The notes: generated by a model from the sequence alone, not told the origin. Positions 11,580 to 24,532 are shown, counted from the first letter of the stretch. The stretch is 64,000 bases of DNA from Hordeum vulgare subsp. vulgare (GCF_904849725.1 NC_058518.1:327630581-327694580), one strand, 5' to 3'. Numbers and translations: made by a program.

Positions 11580-12073
11580 GGTGGTTGATGACAATTAGGT
11601 TAAGTCTTCAACACGGATCAAAAATATGAAGTGTAAATACTCATTTGAGGAATTTGAAAACAAGATTCACAAAGACTCCCCCTGAAGATGCGCATACCTT
11701 GAGGATTTTTCTTTTATAGCATATGCACATTGATGATTTATATCATGGAGATCTCCCCCTGAATCTTGTACATCATGCATACATATAACATATCATATGA
11801 AGAAAATGAGGATGCATGATGGCAAATGGTATCTGACGAATTCCAGCATGCGTGCATTAAAACTTGAGGAATAAGCATGCGAAGAAAAACGTTCAAAAAG
11901 CGTCAGAGTACCATCGGGCTTAAGTTACAACTCATTAAATAAAAACTTCAGAAGAGCCAAGAGTTTGTAACTTAAATATAGTTCATAAGCCCCAAAAATA
12001 ACACCCGTTTGAAGACTAACTCTCAGGTTTCTTCCCCTTTGTCATCAAGTGACAAAAAGGGACAAACTGAGGA
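11580..12073 (-). other. 3' non-coding region of element B
   Basis: This is the gap between the ORF3 end and the PPT. It has no ORF and corresponds to 9651-10094 of A, with extra PPT-like tracts and TTCCTCA motifs. Confidence 0.65.
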
Positions 12074-15000
12074 CTAACGCCCGTGAAGACTACATTTCTT
12101 TGCGGTTGATGAAGATCCGTGGCGCTTCTTGGGTGTAGTCTTCTTTCTTGGGCCTGTTGCGGTGTCAAGTTGTTCCTCATCAGATTCGGCGGTGCGGAAG
12201 GACGAGAAGGAGCTGTCTTCAAGATCTGGCACTGGAATGGGCCTGAACTTCTTCTTGGGAGGCCACGACCAGTCAAAGTCCTGCTCAAAGTTCAATTCTT
12301 CAAGCTCAGTCTGGGTCTTCAGATGTGCAAGGGTAGCCCAGGTGCGATCAAAAACCTCATGCAGATAGTGGTGATTAAGCTTCACACTGTTCTGTGTCTT
12401 AGTGAGGGTTTTCACAATGGCACCAAACTGGCGTTTGACCCATTTGTGGTTGTGATCCACCTTCTGATGAAGACTGAGAAGAAGCTCTCTAGTGTTTAGC
12501 ACGCGAGGAGGAACTGGGCTTGGTGGTCGAGTCTCAGTATCGTCCCATGAGGAATATGCATCTGGCTCTTTAAATTGACCATCAAGGGGCCTGCTGCCTT
12601 CATCAATCACAGACTTTCCTTTTCCCTCAATGGGCTCGAAAGTCTTCTTGTTGACCCGGATAGGAGGCATATAACCAACATGGTTTTGGAAATCTGCGTG
12701 AAAGTTGATGCATGTCCTTGTCTTGAGGAATCTCATGATCCATGGTGCATAAATTTTGTGATCATATGGGCACATTGCATTGTCAGCCAAAGTCCTCAAG
12801 AAGAAATCATGGATATTCATGGGGATACCGTGAATGATGTTGAAGAGGATATTCTTCATGAGGCCGACGACATCTTCGTCATCATCATGGCCTTTGATTG
12901 GCGCTAGCACACTGCAGAGAATGCAGTAGACAGACCGGGGTGTGTACTTGAGCTCATGGACGAGGAATGTGGTTCTTGAGGGTTTTCCTGCAGCCAAAGG
13001 CTTCATGAGGACTTCCATCATTCCATTTGGCAGCTCACGCTCACCATAAAGCTTCACTGCCCCTTCTGAAGGAATTGGTACGGGAAATTCTCTGAGGAGT
13101 TCAGACGCTGGAGCCTTGTAGTGAGTATTTTGGGTCATCCAGTCGAACACCCAAGTGTTCATGTCATCAGCATTGCCCGAGATGTGCAAAGTTGAATAGA
13201 ACTGAAGAATTAGCTCACTATTCCAATCTGATATGTCTGAGCACATAGGGATCAAACCTGCATCATGTAGTACACTAAGGAGTGGTTCCATGCAGGGAAT
13301 CTCTTCAAGTTCATCATGAGGAATGTGCCTGTGCTGGAATATCTTGTTGCGTCCACAGTGCACAGAAGCATAGTAGTTCATCTGAGTCCTTGTCCAAAAC
13401 TTCAGGTGCCTCATTTGAGGCTTTTCATAAGGATTCTCTCCGATGAAATACATGCGCTCCTCAAAGAAATTCTCTTTCTGAAACTTTGGCCGCTTCGAGA
13501 ATGGCAGGCGCTGAACTAGATTGAGATTGTGCTGAGGAATGGGAGGGGAAACAACCATGGCAGTCTCTGGGTTGAGCACAATGAACTCATTGTCAGGGGC
13601 GGGAACATTTTCTTCAGCAGTTTCCTCAGGTTGAGGAATTTCTTGCCCTGGCTGAGCATCAGGCTAAGGAATTTCTTCTTCCTTCTCAGCTTGAGGAGTT
13701 TGGTCAGCCTGTTCAATGGGAGGAGCCTGCTCAGACTGGACATTTTCTTCAGCTTGATTTTCATCAGCTGACTTTGTGGCAGAAGCAGATTCATCAACTG
13801 CTGCAGCTGAAGCTTGAGTAGTCTCTTTCTGAGGAATATGAGGTTGAGGACTGTCATCAATTTGTATTTCCTCATCAGTATGCTCCTCCGAGGCAGCATC
13901 CTTCATTTCCTCATCTGCCCTTGTAGTGTGGTCACCAATGACGACCATTTCATATGAAGGTGCAACATTAAGAGGCACCGGGTCCAGAGGGGCAGATTCT
14001 TCAGTTTCCTTGAGGCGTTTTTCCTTAATCTTGTCTTCTTCTAAGGAAGCTTTTCTCTTCTTTGCTTCCTTCTCAGCAGCTCTTGTCTTTTTCGCGTCTG
14101 ATGCAGACGGGATTAATTTCTTCACCTTTGAAGCTTTTGGTGAAGGTGTTTTCTCAACAGATTCTTCAGCTGGCAGTGAGGAACCAGCTGGAATAGAGTC
14201 ATCAGCCTGCTTTGATGAAGCAACTGGATCAGGAGCAGTTTCATCAGGAGCGGTCTCGATGATGATTTCTTCAATAGCCGGCTCATCAGCACGAAGCTCT
14301 TGGTGTTGTTCCTCAGCTTGAGGAATTTCCTCCTCATCAGGAGATGCATCTTCTGGCTGTTCAACCAGGGGCTGAGGAGTCGGTGCTGGTGGGGGTGACG
14401 TTTGTTGTAGTCATCAACAACACTAGTGGCTAGCTTGATGAAATTGCGTTTGATGCTTGTGCGGTCTGACACTTTCTCACACTTGTCAGTCAAGACTTGC
14501 AGCTCTGCCTGGGTGGACACCAATGCTTCAGGCGTCAGCTTGAGAACATTTTGCCTGAGGAATTTCTCCTTTCTGGCCTTTGCAATCTTTGCCTGCTTGG
14601 CCTCCTGTTCCTTCCACTTGGCTTCGTTTATGAAGGTAGCCACCATGTGGCTAACACCAGGAGGAAGTTTCAAATCATCAATGGGTGTGTTTGGGTCTTC
14701 ATACCACACATTTATGAAGTCGAGGAGGACCTTGGGGTCCATCGCCAGAGGAATAGCACTGCCTGATGCTTGTGCTACCCTTTCTTGCTTGTTCCTGATG
14801 ATGGCTTCCAGAGTTTCGTCATCATATTCTTCACTTCCCTCTGATGCATACGGGACTGTGATGATTTTGCTGGGGCTGGGCAGAGGTGCAGGTTCAGTTG
14901 TTGTCAAAGTCTTCAAAAGAGGTGTTGAAGACTTTGTCTCCGAGCTAGTTGCAGCTGGGAGTGAGGAGCTGGAGCTGGCAGTCGTAGTCTTCACGAGTTT

Positions 15001-15762
15001 CTTCTGTACTACCTTTGGAGGTGGAGCTGAGGACTTTGGTGTAGATGAGATTGGTGCTGAGGGTTTTGGCGCTGATGGTTTTGGTGTTGACAGTTTTGGA
15101 ACCGAGGGTTTTGGAGCTGAGGGTTTGGTGACAGAAGTCTGTGCAAACTTCTCTTGGGGCTTTCAAGCTTTTGGCTTTGTTGGCAAAGACTTTGGTTGAG
15201 GAATCTCGGAGCCTGAGGTTTCTGCTGCTGAGGAATGAGCAGCACCGGAGGCAGCAGTTGAGGATTCATGAAATTTCTTCACTGTTGTTTCTGCTTGCTT
15301 CTTGAGCTCGGCCAGATGACTTTCTTTTTCATCTGGGTAGTCATCAGGTGTCATAAGACTTGAGGGATGAGCTACTTGATGATCCTCAAGTGGGGCCCTT
15401 CTGCCAGGAGGCTTCAAAGCGAATTTCTTCGCATATTTTGGAGTCACAAACCTGTACTCCTTCCACTCCTTTGCCCATCTGCGTTCAATTTTCTGCAGTC
15501 TAATCTTTCTTTTATGCATTGTCTCAGGTTCATCATCAGGCGTGCAATAGTCCAGGTATATGTCATCAGGAATATCAACAGCTGTGTTCTGCTCCAGTTT
15601 CTTTCCTCCCTTCTGTTTCCTTTCTTCCTCCATTTTCTTCAGACGAGGAATTTTCTGAGGATTTTGAACTCTTGAGGATTCTGATGAGCCTTGAAGAGTT
15701 TCTTCCAGAAACGCTGCAAATGAGTTAATGTGATGAGAACCGAGAGATTCATCAGCTGACAT
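12074..15762 (-). pseudogene. Element B third ORF (about 1,230 codons, unknown function)
   Basis: The ATG is at 15760-15762 (MSADESLGSH), right after the putative intron acceptor. The layout is a basic N-terminal region with KRKIRLQKIERRW, a stretch of S-A-P-K-type repeats (about 15000-15160), a long acidic Ala/Glu/Gln-rich linker, a conserved globular part (about 13540-12200), and a Lys/Arg-rich C-terminus that could be a nuclear localisation signal. Lesions are a TGA at 15163-15165, a frameshift near 14400 and a TAG at 13664-13666. The final 501 codons are open. There is no signal peptide or transmembrane helix. The function is unknown; its conservation in A and B suggests it is a genuine component of the family. 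Confidence 0.78.
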
Positions 15763-15770
15763 GTGTGTAC

Positions 15771-16107
15771 CTATGAACAGAGTATAGTTGCGAGGAATTT
15801 GGAGAGGTCATATGCGTTCTCAGATTTGAAGAAAATGGAAAAGTTTGACAGTTTGAGGAATATAACCAGTGGTTGAGGAATTTGCTTAAGCATTCTGTTC
15901 TTGGGTTCCAGAGTTGTACAGATCCGAAAATTCGCACAATTGAGGAATCTCGTGAAAATCTTAGATGCTTAGCTAGTTCATCAACGATTGTGGTGATGGA
16001 TAGTGTTTGAGGAATCATGTGCGCATTGTATCTTGAGGAAAAACAGATTTCACATTGGAGAGGTAAAATTTCAGATCTAATCTGTTGTAAAAATGGGATA
16101 TAATTAC
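15771..16107 (-). other. Putative 5' UTR intron before ORF3 (element B)
   Basis: On the minus strand it runs from GTAATTATA (donor, 16107) to TTCATAG (acceptor, 15771), 337 bp, 8 bases before the ORF3 ATG. The position and border bases match the 328-bp segment in A. It contains at least five TTCCTCA-type motifs (read as TGAGGAA on the plus strand). Confidence 0.5.
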
Positions 16108-16460
16108 CCTGGAAGGTGCGATCGAAGAACACAAAAAGGTGGCGTTGGAGAGGCTCTTCGGTCAAGTGTCCAATGCACCCTAACTTGGCAGCAGAGGACG
16201 TCTACGGCGGCGGCGGACGTAGATGTTCCGACTCCAGCGTGATCCTGGCGGCGAGAAGGTTGATGCAGTGAAGCTCTTCCTTGCCGGCGACAAGACTACC
16301 AGCGGTGGAGCTAGGGTTCGGTGTGCTGTGGCAGGAGAGCGATGAGGCGAAGAAGAAGATACTAAAGGGGTTAAGGACATATTTATAGCCCGAAAGTTAC
16401 TGTTTGGCGCGAAAGTTTCGGACCGAATAGCCCTTGCCTCTACGTCTCCGCAGGACACGT
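16108..16460 (-). promoter_or_regulatory. Putative internal promoter and leader of ORF3 (element B)
   Basis: On the minus strand CACGTGTC (plus-strand 16453-16460) is followed by TATAAATA (16380-16387) and a CT-rich leader of about 270 bp up to the donor at 16107. The order is as in A at 5408-5757. An ORF can be read across the leader but is not conserved in A. Confidence 0.55.
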
Positions 16461-17069
16461 GTAGCTCCTGTACGATGCGGTGGAGATAGTGGAGATCGTG
16501 GTTATCCGATCGTGGGAAGTGGAGGTTTAGTTACTGTTCCTTTGAAGAAAAACAATTTTTGAGGATTTGAGAATTTTTGTTACAAAATCATCAGCTGACA
16601 AGGATGCAGTGAGGATTGTGAACAAAGTTTCAAGTAGAACGCATATGAAGAATTGAGTAGACTGGGTAAGTATAGCATAGAGGGAAAGTAGGGTCCGATC
16701 ACATTCACTTAGCAAAAACATCAACTTGAAGAAATAGCAATAAGTGAATGTTGTTGAGGACTAGAAATCACAGTCTACCTAGGCAAATGAAAGTCATCAT
16801 GTATTTTTGAAGATTTTGTAATAGATCATCACAATGAAGAACAGTTGTTTTAAAAAAATGCATTGTGAGGAAATTGATCATTTGAAGAAAATCATCTTGA
16901 GGAATTTCAGGTTGGGCGGTGGCGTTGCCCACCATATAAGAATGTTGATTACAGACGCCGCGTACAATTGTCGTAGGGCCCTGAGAATCAATTTCTTCGT
17001 TAATTTCTTCACATTCAGAGTGACTTTCTTCATCGGTTGAAGAAAATCGTTTCATCATGTGTTGTACAT
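16461..17069 (-). other. Spacer between pol and the ORF3 promoter of element B
   Basis: A 96-codon reading frame at 16768-17058 has no counterpart in A, so I treat the interval as non-coding. It carries TGAGGAA/GAAGA motifs throughout. Confidence 0.55.
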
Positions 17070-20000
17070 CTAAGTCATCAACTTTGCATAAGTGTTAGGA
17101 TGTGTGCATGTTTTTACAAAACATTTGAAGACTAAGATATTTAGCTCACACCGCAACTTGCAAAACCTTTTCTCATCCAAGGGCTTAGTGAAGATATCAG
17201 CTAGTTGATCATCAGTCTTCACATGGTTGATGAGGATATTGCCCTTGAGGACATGGTCCCGAAGAAAATGATGACGAATCTGGATCTTCTTGGTCTTCGA
17301 GTGATGTACTGGGTTATAGGCAATCTTGATAGCACTCTCATTGTCACAGTAGAGAGGCACATTCTTCATGTTGATGCCGTAGTCCTTGAGGGTTTGCTTC
17401 ATCCATAGTAATTGAGCAAAGCAAGAACCAGCAGCAATGTACTCAGCTTCGGCAGTGGAGAGTGATACGCAGTTCTGCTTCTTTGAGGACCAACAAACCA
17501 GTGATCTTCCGAGGAAATGGCATGTGCCAGAAGTTGACTTGCGATCCACACGGTCACCAGCATAGTCTGAATCAGAATACCCTACCAGATGAAGATTGGA
17601 GCCCTTGGGATACCATAATCCTAGTGTTGGTGTGTGAGCTAAGTATCGAAGAATATGTTTCACAGCCTTATGGTGTGATTCCTTCGGTTTTGCTTGAAAA
17701 CGTGCACACATGCAAACACTAAGCATTATGTCTGGCCTAGATGCACATAGATACAATAAAGAGCCAATCATAGAACGGTATACCTACTGATCGAAATCTT
17801 TACCATTTTCATCAGTACCGAGGTGACCGTTGGTAGGCATTGGAGTCTTGGCACCTTTGCATTCATGCATGTCGAATTTCCTCAGAACATCCTTGAGGTA
17901 TTTCTCCTGTGATATGAAGATTCCATTGCTTTGTTAACGAATTTGAAGACCTAAGAAGAATTTCAGCTCCCCCATCATAGACATCTGATATTCTTCACTC
18001 ATCATATAGGCAAATTCATCACTGTATCTTTTGTTAGTACAGTCAAATATGATATCATCAACATATATTTGACATACAAACAGCTCATTATCATAAGATT
18101 TTGTGAAAAGAGTTGGATCGAGTGAACCAGGTTTGAAGCCTTTCTTCATGAGGAATTCCTTCAATGTATCATACCATGCCCGAGGGGCTTGCTTGAGGCC
18201 ATACAGAGCCTTTTTGAGTCTGAAGACTTTGTCTGGATTCTTTGGATCCTCAAAACCTGGAGGCTGAGCAACATATACTTCTTCCTCAAGCTTACCATTG
18301 AGGAATGCACTTTTCACATCCATTTGATATAAGATGATGTTATGATGATTAGCATAAGCAAGTAGGATTCGAATAGCTTCAAGTCTAGCAACAGGTGCAA
18401 AAGTTTCATCGAAATCTATTCCTTCAACCTGGGTGTAGCCTTGAGCTACAAGTCATGCCTTGTTCCTCACCACTTGACCGTCCTCATCTTGCTTGTTTCG
18501 GAAAATCCACTTGGTGCCGATTATGTTATGCTTGCGAGGATCTGGTCGTTTGACGAGCTCCCATACGTCATTCAGCTTGAATTGAAGAAGTTCGTCTTGC
18601 ATGGCTTGGATCCACTCCGGTTCCAGAAAAGCCTCAGCTACTTTTGAGGGTTCTGTGATAGATACAAAAGAAAAATGCCCACAAAAGTTAACTAAGTGTG
18701 AAGCTTTTGAGCGAGTGAGAGGACCTGGCGCGTTGATGTCGTTGAGGATTTTGTCAAGTTCAACTTCATTTGCGATCCTCGGATGAGCTGGTTGAGGATT
18801 TTGTCTGGGCTGAGGAAGTGGTGTTGTTGCAATTTCCTCAAGAGCATCTTCTTGACTTTCATCAGCGATGGGGATTGTTTCTTCACCAATTTCCTCAGTG
18901 GGGACAATGTCTTCAGTAGGCTTAAGCTTTATTGCTTCCTCAGGAGACAACTTATCTTGATCAGAAGGCAATTGCTCTCTTTGCAAGCCATTAGTTTCAT
19001 CGAACCGCACATCTACAGTCCCAACAACTTTGTTGTGATAGTTGTTGAAGACTCTGTAGGTGTGCGAGTCCTTTCCATAGCCGAGCATAAAACCTTCATG
19101 TGCCTTAGGTGCAAATTTTGAGCTATGATGAGGATCTCTAATCCAGCATTTTGCACCGAAGACTTTGAAATAACTTACATTGGGTTTCTTGTCAGTGAGG
19201 AGTTCATATGAGGTTTTCTTGAGGAATTTGTGAAGATATACCCTGTTGATGATATGGCATGCAGTATTGATTGCTTCAGGCCAGAAGCAACGAGGAGTCT
19301 GATATTCTTCAAGCATAGTTCTTGCCATCTCAACCAGAGTCCTGTTCTTCCTTTCGACGACACCATTCTGCTGAGGAGTATAAGGAGCAGACAATTCGTG
19401 AGTAATACCAAGTTCATCAAGATAATCATCAAGACCAGTGTTTTTGAACTCGGTTCCATTATCACTCCTGATATGTTTGATCTTGACGCCGAAGTTCGTC
19501 GAGGCCCTTAAAGAAAATCGTTTGAAGATTTCCTGCACTTCAGTTTTATATACTATAATATGCACCCAAGTGTATCTGGAATAATCATCAACTATGACAA
19601 AGCCATATAGAGATGCTGCATTGGTTAGTGTTGCATAGTGAGTAGGTGCAAATAAATCCATATGAAGCAATTCAAATGGACGTGTAGTGGTCATGATGGT
19701 TTTGGAGGGATGCTTGGATCTGGTCATTTTCCCAGATTCACAAGCACCACAGAGATGATCCTTGAGGAATTTGACTGATTCGATGCCAATGACATGCTTC
19801 TTCTTTGCAAGTGTGTGCAAATTCCTCATGCCTGCATGACCTAGTCTTCGGTGCCACAGCCATCCTTCTGAGGTTTTTGCTAGTAGGCAAGTGGCTGGTT
19901 GAGGACCTGTAGAGAAGTCAACAATGTACAAATCCCCTCTTCTTACACCTTCGAAGACTTTGGATCTGTCAGATTCCATGATGACTGCACATCTATATCT

Positions 20001-20276
20001 ACCAAAGATAACAATCATATCAAGATCACAAAGCATCGAGACTGACATGAGGTTAAAACCAAGGGATTCAACGAGCATCACTTTGTCCATATGCCTATCC
20101 TTGGAAATAGCTACTTTGCCAAGTCCCAATACCTTGCTTTTACCTTTATCAGCATATGTGATTTGCTTCAGAGGTGATGGAGTTAGTGGCATATTCATCA
20201 GTAGGCTTTTATCACCAGTCATGTGATGTGTGCAGCCACTATCGAGAACCCACTCAGTATTTTTGGGTTTGTCATC
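17070..20276 (-). pseudogene. Element B pol (Copia PR-IN-RT-RNaseH), nearly intact with three stops
   Basis: On the minus strand: protease DSG near 20237-20245 (DSGCTHHM); zinc-binding GAG-pre-integrase (WLWHRRLGH, then CGAC); integrase triad in HMDLF, RSDNGTEF and PQQNGVVERK; linker rich in Pro/Glu; RT starting around 18600 with YVDD at plus-strand 18055-18066; RNase H with STAEAEYIA and the C-terminal ADIFTKPL motif. Stops lie at 18453-18455 (TGA for TGG), 17934-17936 (TAA for CAA) and 17785-17787 (TAG for CAG), each a C-to-T or G-to-A change relative to A. Otherwise the frame is open, which fits a fairly young copy. Confidence 0.93.
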
Positions 20277-20488
20277 CTGCAGATGAATTAGTACAGCTTA
20301 CCATCTCATATGCTTCAAGTTTGAAGAATATGATACTAATTTCATCAGTTCAATGATTTCATCATAACAGAAATGTAAGGACGTGTGAAATATTTCTATT
20401 TCATCAATCATTAGCTTGCGTCCTATCAAGCATCTCCTCAGGTCCCCAGCAAATTCTTGAGATGATGATTTTCATTGGGAGACCTGAC
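20277..20488 (-). other. Intron-like segment between gag and pol (element B)
   Basis: The segment is 212 bp on the minus strand, CAG|GTCAGG to CTGCAG|GATGAC, with TACTAAT just upstream of the acceptor. Length and borders are the same as in A. Its removal joins gag (ending KKSN, TAA, four codons) to pol (DDKPKN) in the same frame. Confidence 0.5.
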
Positions 20489-23045
20489 CTGCAGAAGTGA
20501 TTAGTTTGATTTCTTCACCACCCACATCTGAAGGGGTGGCAAAGCGTTCATCATCGTGCGAGCACCATATGAGAAAGGTGGCATTGAAGCTAATGCACTT
20601 CTCTTAACAGTAGGGGGGTTAAAGTACTCATATGAGTATGCAGAGAACTGGTTTGAGGATTTATGAACATAATGATTTGAAGAATAGCGCTCATAATCAT
20701 ATTCCTTGTAGTTTCCCTGCATGTTAGACGCATAAGCACAGGTATGAGCATAGTTTTGACCAGTTGAGGATTTTGATCCTCTTGAAGACTTTGGTCCTCG
20801 TGAGGAATTTGATCTGGGGTTCAGATTCTTCAGAGGTGATGTCATGAGGACATTTACTTGAAGATTTTCAAGACAACTTTTGGGAACCCAGATTTTTCTC
20901 AGAGGAGGGCCATTCCTGCAGTTAGTTCCAACATATCGAGCAAATACTTCACCAGATTGATCTTTGAACAGTTTATAGTTGGAATCAAATGACTCATCCG
21001 AGGAATAGGATAATTCACATGAGAAGCCAGTTAGATTAGATGGATCAAAAGGAGGCCCAGTAGCAGCAACCCATGAGGTTTTGGGATACTGCTCAGGTTT
21101 CCAATAAGATCCATCAGCATTCAATTTCCTCAAAGGCAATTCCTTCTTTCCTCGGGTTCCTGTTCAAGATCTGCGTTTTGAGCACATCACAAAGGGTTTG
21201 ATGTCCTTTGAGGCTTTTGTACATGCCTGTCACGTACAATTCCTTCAACCCTGCATTTTCATCAGTGACATTTGTGTTTTCCTTAAGTGAGGAAATAGAC
21301 ACAACAGGTGCAGTTGAAGAATTTGTAGCAGTGGTAGCATTTGAAGATTCTGGTGAGGAATTAGCAGTTTCACGATCAATGCATTTAAGACATGGAGGAA
21401 TAAATTCAACTTGACTAGCGCTGATCTATTGAGCTAATAATGAATCATTTTCCATATGAAGATCATCATAAGACATCCTCAGCTTCTCAAGATCAAGCTT
21501 CCTTTGAAGAAATTCGTAGGAAAGCTTCTTATGATTAGTGAGGAGTGTATCATAACGATCCTGAAGAATATCAAATCTAGACTGAAGATTTTTCATGTCA
21601 TCAGCGAGGATTTGATTAAGATTCATTTCATCATTCAACAGATCATCACTTTTGTCTAGCAGTTTTTGAAGCTTTTCCAGAGCAGTTTGTTGTTTAGTGG
21701 CAATGATGGCAAGTTTACTGTAACTGGGTTTTTTGTAATCATCATGTTCACAGTCACTTGAATCAGAGGAGGAGGCATTATGTGATACCTTTGAACCTTT
21801 TGCCATGAAGCAATAGGTTGGAGCGAAGTCATCAGCATAGTCATGAGTATGCATGGTGCTATCATTTTCTTCGAGATTGAAGATTGACTTGCTAACGAAA
21901 TTTGTTGCTAGTGCAAGACTAGCCTGTCCGGATTCTGAATCTTCTCCACAGCCTTCTTCATCATCACATTCTTCTGATTCTACCTCGGAATCCATTTCCT
22001 TGCCAATAAGTGCCCGAGCCTTTCTGAAGCTAGTCTTCTTATGTGAGGAGGACTTTGAAGATGAGGATTTTGAAGATTTCTTCTTCTTCTTTGAGTCATC
22101 AGAACTGTCATCCTTGTATTTCTTCATCTTTGATTCCTTTCCCCAGCGGGGACAATCAGCAATGTAATGACCTGATTTCTTGCACTTGTGACAGGTCCGT
22201 TTCTTGTAGTCCTCAGATGCAGATTCTGATTTCCTCATGTCTCTTTTTGATGATTTACCGAACTGGCCTCGTCGTGTAAATCTCTGGAATTTCCTCACTA
22301 GCATTGCAAGTTCCTGACCAAATTCTTCAGGGTCACAGCTGCTGTCATCTGTGTCTTCTTCTTCAGATGAGGAAATTGCTCTTGCCTTCAGTGCACGTGG
22401 TCTGGAATAGCTTTGTCCATATAGATCTCTCTTTTCTTCTAGATGGAATTCATGAGTATTTAGCCTTTCGAGGATATCAGCAGGATCTAACATCTTGTAG
22501 TCTGGTCTTTCTTGAATCATCAGAACTAAAGTGTCACATGAAGAATCCAAAGATCTCAGCAGTTTCTTCACAACTTCGTGATCAGTGATGTCTCGAGCTC
22601 CCAGAGCTTGCAGTTCATTTGATATGTCAGTGAGGCGATCAAAGGTGTCTTGGCAGCTTTCATTGTCATGTCTCTTGAAGCGATTGAGGAGATTGCGAAG
22701 AATATCAACACGAGAGTCACGTTGGGTTGATACTCCTTCATTTACCTTGCACAGTCTCTCCCAGATCAGTGTTACAGAGCCTAAGGCACTTACTCTTCCA
22801 AACTGGCCAGGGCTCAGATGACCACAGATGATGTTCTTCGCTTGAGAATCAAGTTGCTTGAATTTCTTCACATCAGCTGCAGTGACACTAGCAGAAATGA
22901 TGGGGACACCATTTTCCACAATATACCAGAGATCATTGTCTATAGCTTGTAGATGCATTTGCATTTTGTTCTTCCAGAAGGGAAAGTTCTTTCCCTCGTA
23001 GGTAGGACATGCTGCAGTCACCTTAAACATGCCTGCAGTCGACAT
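20489..23045 (-). pseudogene. Element B gag (large Sirevirus-type), one stop and one frameshift
   Basis: The ATG at 23043-23045 lies about 50 bp from the PBS. Residues 1-60 resemble the N-terminal DUF4219 domain (FPFWKNKMQMHLQA), about 70-210 the UBN2-type capsid region, and a CX2CX4HX4C zinc knuckle sits at about 285-298 (CHKCKKSGHYIADC). A Lys/Ser/Asp-rich linker follows, then a long coiled coil to residue 539, then the C-terminal extension typical of Sireviruses. A TAG at 21426-21428 replaces the CAG seen in A, and a 2-bp deletion near 21130 shifts the frame. The full reading would be about 850 codons. Confidence 0.9.
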
Positions 23046-23098
23046 AACTAAAACTCCAGGTGGTTAAACCAAAATCACACAGAACAAGGGAGTACCTT

Positions 23099-23110
23099 GC
23101 TCTGATACCA
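23099..23110 (-). promoter_or_regulatory. Primer-binding site of element B (initiator tRNA-Met)
   Basis: TGGTATCAGAGC on the minus strand lies two bases from the 5' LTR end. It is complementary to the 3' end of initiator tRNA-Met, the usual Copia primer. Confidence 0.93.
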
Positions 23111-23112
23111 AT

Positions 23113-24527
23113 TGAAAGTGCGTTATATCGACTAGAGGGGGGTGAATAGGAGATTTTTAGAATTTCATCACTGAGGAAATTCCTTTTGAGGAAATTCCTC
23201 ACTGATGACTAACTTACAGTGGAAACGATTACGGATCAGACGTGCAGACTTTCACAATAGCAGTATTACAGAGTGAAGAATGTGAAAACAGATTGCACAG
23301 TAAGCAGGCACGCAGAATACTGATGATGATTAACTCAAGTGAAGAATTTGGGGTTGAGGAAATTCAGAGAAAGTCTTCAGCAAATTCTTCAAACAGTCAC
23401 AGTGAAAGTCATCAACACATAATACAGAGAAAGTAAAGAGTTGAGGAATTAGAACCCGATTCTTGGTGAAGACTATTGTTGATGACCCAGTTCCAACTGT
23501 TGTGACAGTTGTACATCTGGTTTGGAGTGGCTTGGTATTGAAATCAAAGGACACCCAGTCCCGGGACACAAAGTCCCTACCGTATTCTCCTTGAGCTAAG
23601 GACACACAGTTCTCGCCCAGCACTCGTGGTAAGTCTTCAGGGCAGACTTCCAAACCCTCACAAACTCGGTCACCCGGCGATCCACAATTGACTGCTGGAT
23701 TGCTCTAGACCATGACGCCTAACTGTATGGAGGATGCACAGTCCTCAAAGGTAAAAGGCTTCAGTCCCACACAGGAACAACTTCTTCAGTGATGCTCAAT
23801 CACTAGATTTGGTTTGTGGTTTCGGTGGGTGGTGTATTTCCTCACTGATGATTTACTCTCGAAAGCTCTGAGTAATTTGGGTTGCTCTTATGACAAGTGT
23901 TAGTTTCTAACGGAGCAGCCAACCAGCTAGTGGTTGTGGGGGCGGCTATTTATAGCCTCGGAGCATCCTGACATGATTTGACATTAATGCCCTTAAATAA
24001 TATGACCGTTGGAGTGGATAAGACCTGTGACTTGGCGTGGCTATCGAAACGGTCGGGACCCTCAACTGTGAGAGTCCTCATGTCACTCATATTCCTCACT
24101 TGAGGCTTTTGGTAGGATTTGGCTTGGGTTGAGCATCATGAGGAAATCCATTCCATAGTGTTACTTTGACCCCCTTTTAACAGTACGGTGTTCCTATTCA
24201 TCAAATGCGAAGAAAGTAAAGCAGAAAACGTAAATCTTCATGTTTCAATTTCTTCAGAACGATTTTCTTCAGGAACCACCGGTCTTCTCAATATCAATAT
24301 CTTCATGAGGAATATCAATTTCATCGCAAATTCTTCGCGATTTATTTCTTCAGCTTCACACCAATTTCTTCAACTGAAGACATATATTTTTAGGGGTCGA
24401 TATTCTTCAAATATCTCAAACTCCTTAATGACTTATAGATCATGTATACACTTATAAGCACATTAGATACTTAACCTATAAGTCTTCAAACCACCAAAAT
24501 CACTAAGGGGCACTAGTTGCACTTACA
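23113..24527 (-). repeat. Element B 5' LTR
   Basis: This 1415-bp LTR is about 97 percent identical by eye to the LTR at 10153-11565. It has a TATA box at 23946-23955 (minus strand). The TSD copy AAGAC follows at 24528-24532. Confidence 0.95.
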
Positions 24528-24532
24528 AAGAC

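Larger units (their letters stand above)
10153..24527 (-). mobile_element. Element B: complete 14.4-kb Sirevirus-type Copia retrotransposon nested in A's LTR
   Basis: The LTRs are 10153-11565 (3') and 23113-24527 (5'), both bounded TG..CA when read on the minus strand. The 5-bp TSD is AAGAC at 10148-10152 and 24528-24532. The PBS is next to the 5' LTR and the PPT next to the 3' LTR. Gag, pol and ORF3 are all on the minus strand and closely similar to those of A. By eye I count about 45 differences between the two LTRs, roughly 3 percent, suggesting insertion on a scale of a million years at commonly used grass rates. All three coding regions have nonsense or frameshift lesions. Confidence 0.96.

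Noticed and set aside
16768..17058. 96-codon ORF after pol in element B
   Set aside because: No counterpart is open in A, and no domain or composition suggests a real gene.
23099..23110. tRNA-Met-like sequence, also at 34473-34485
   Set aside because: Only 12-13 bases complementary to a tRNA end are present. These are retrotransposon primer-binding sites, not tRNA genes. I found no cloverleaf anywhere in the window.
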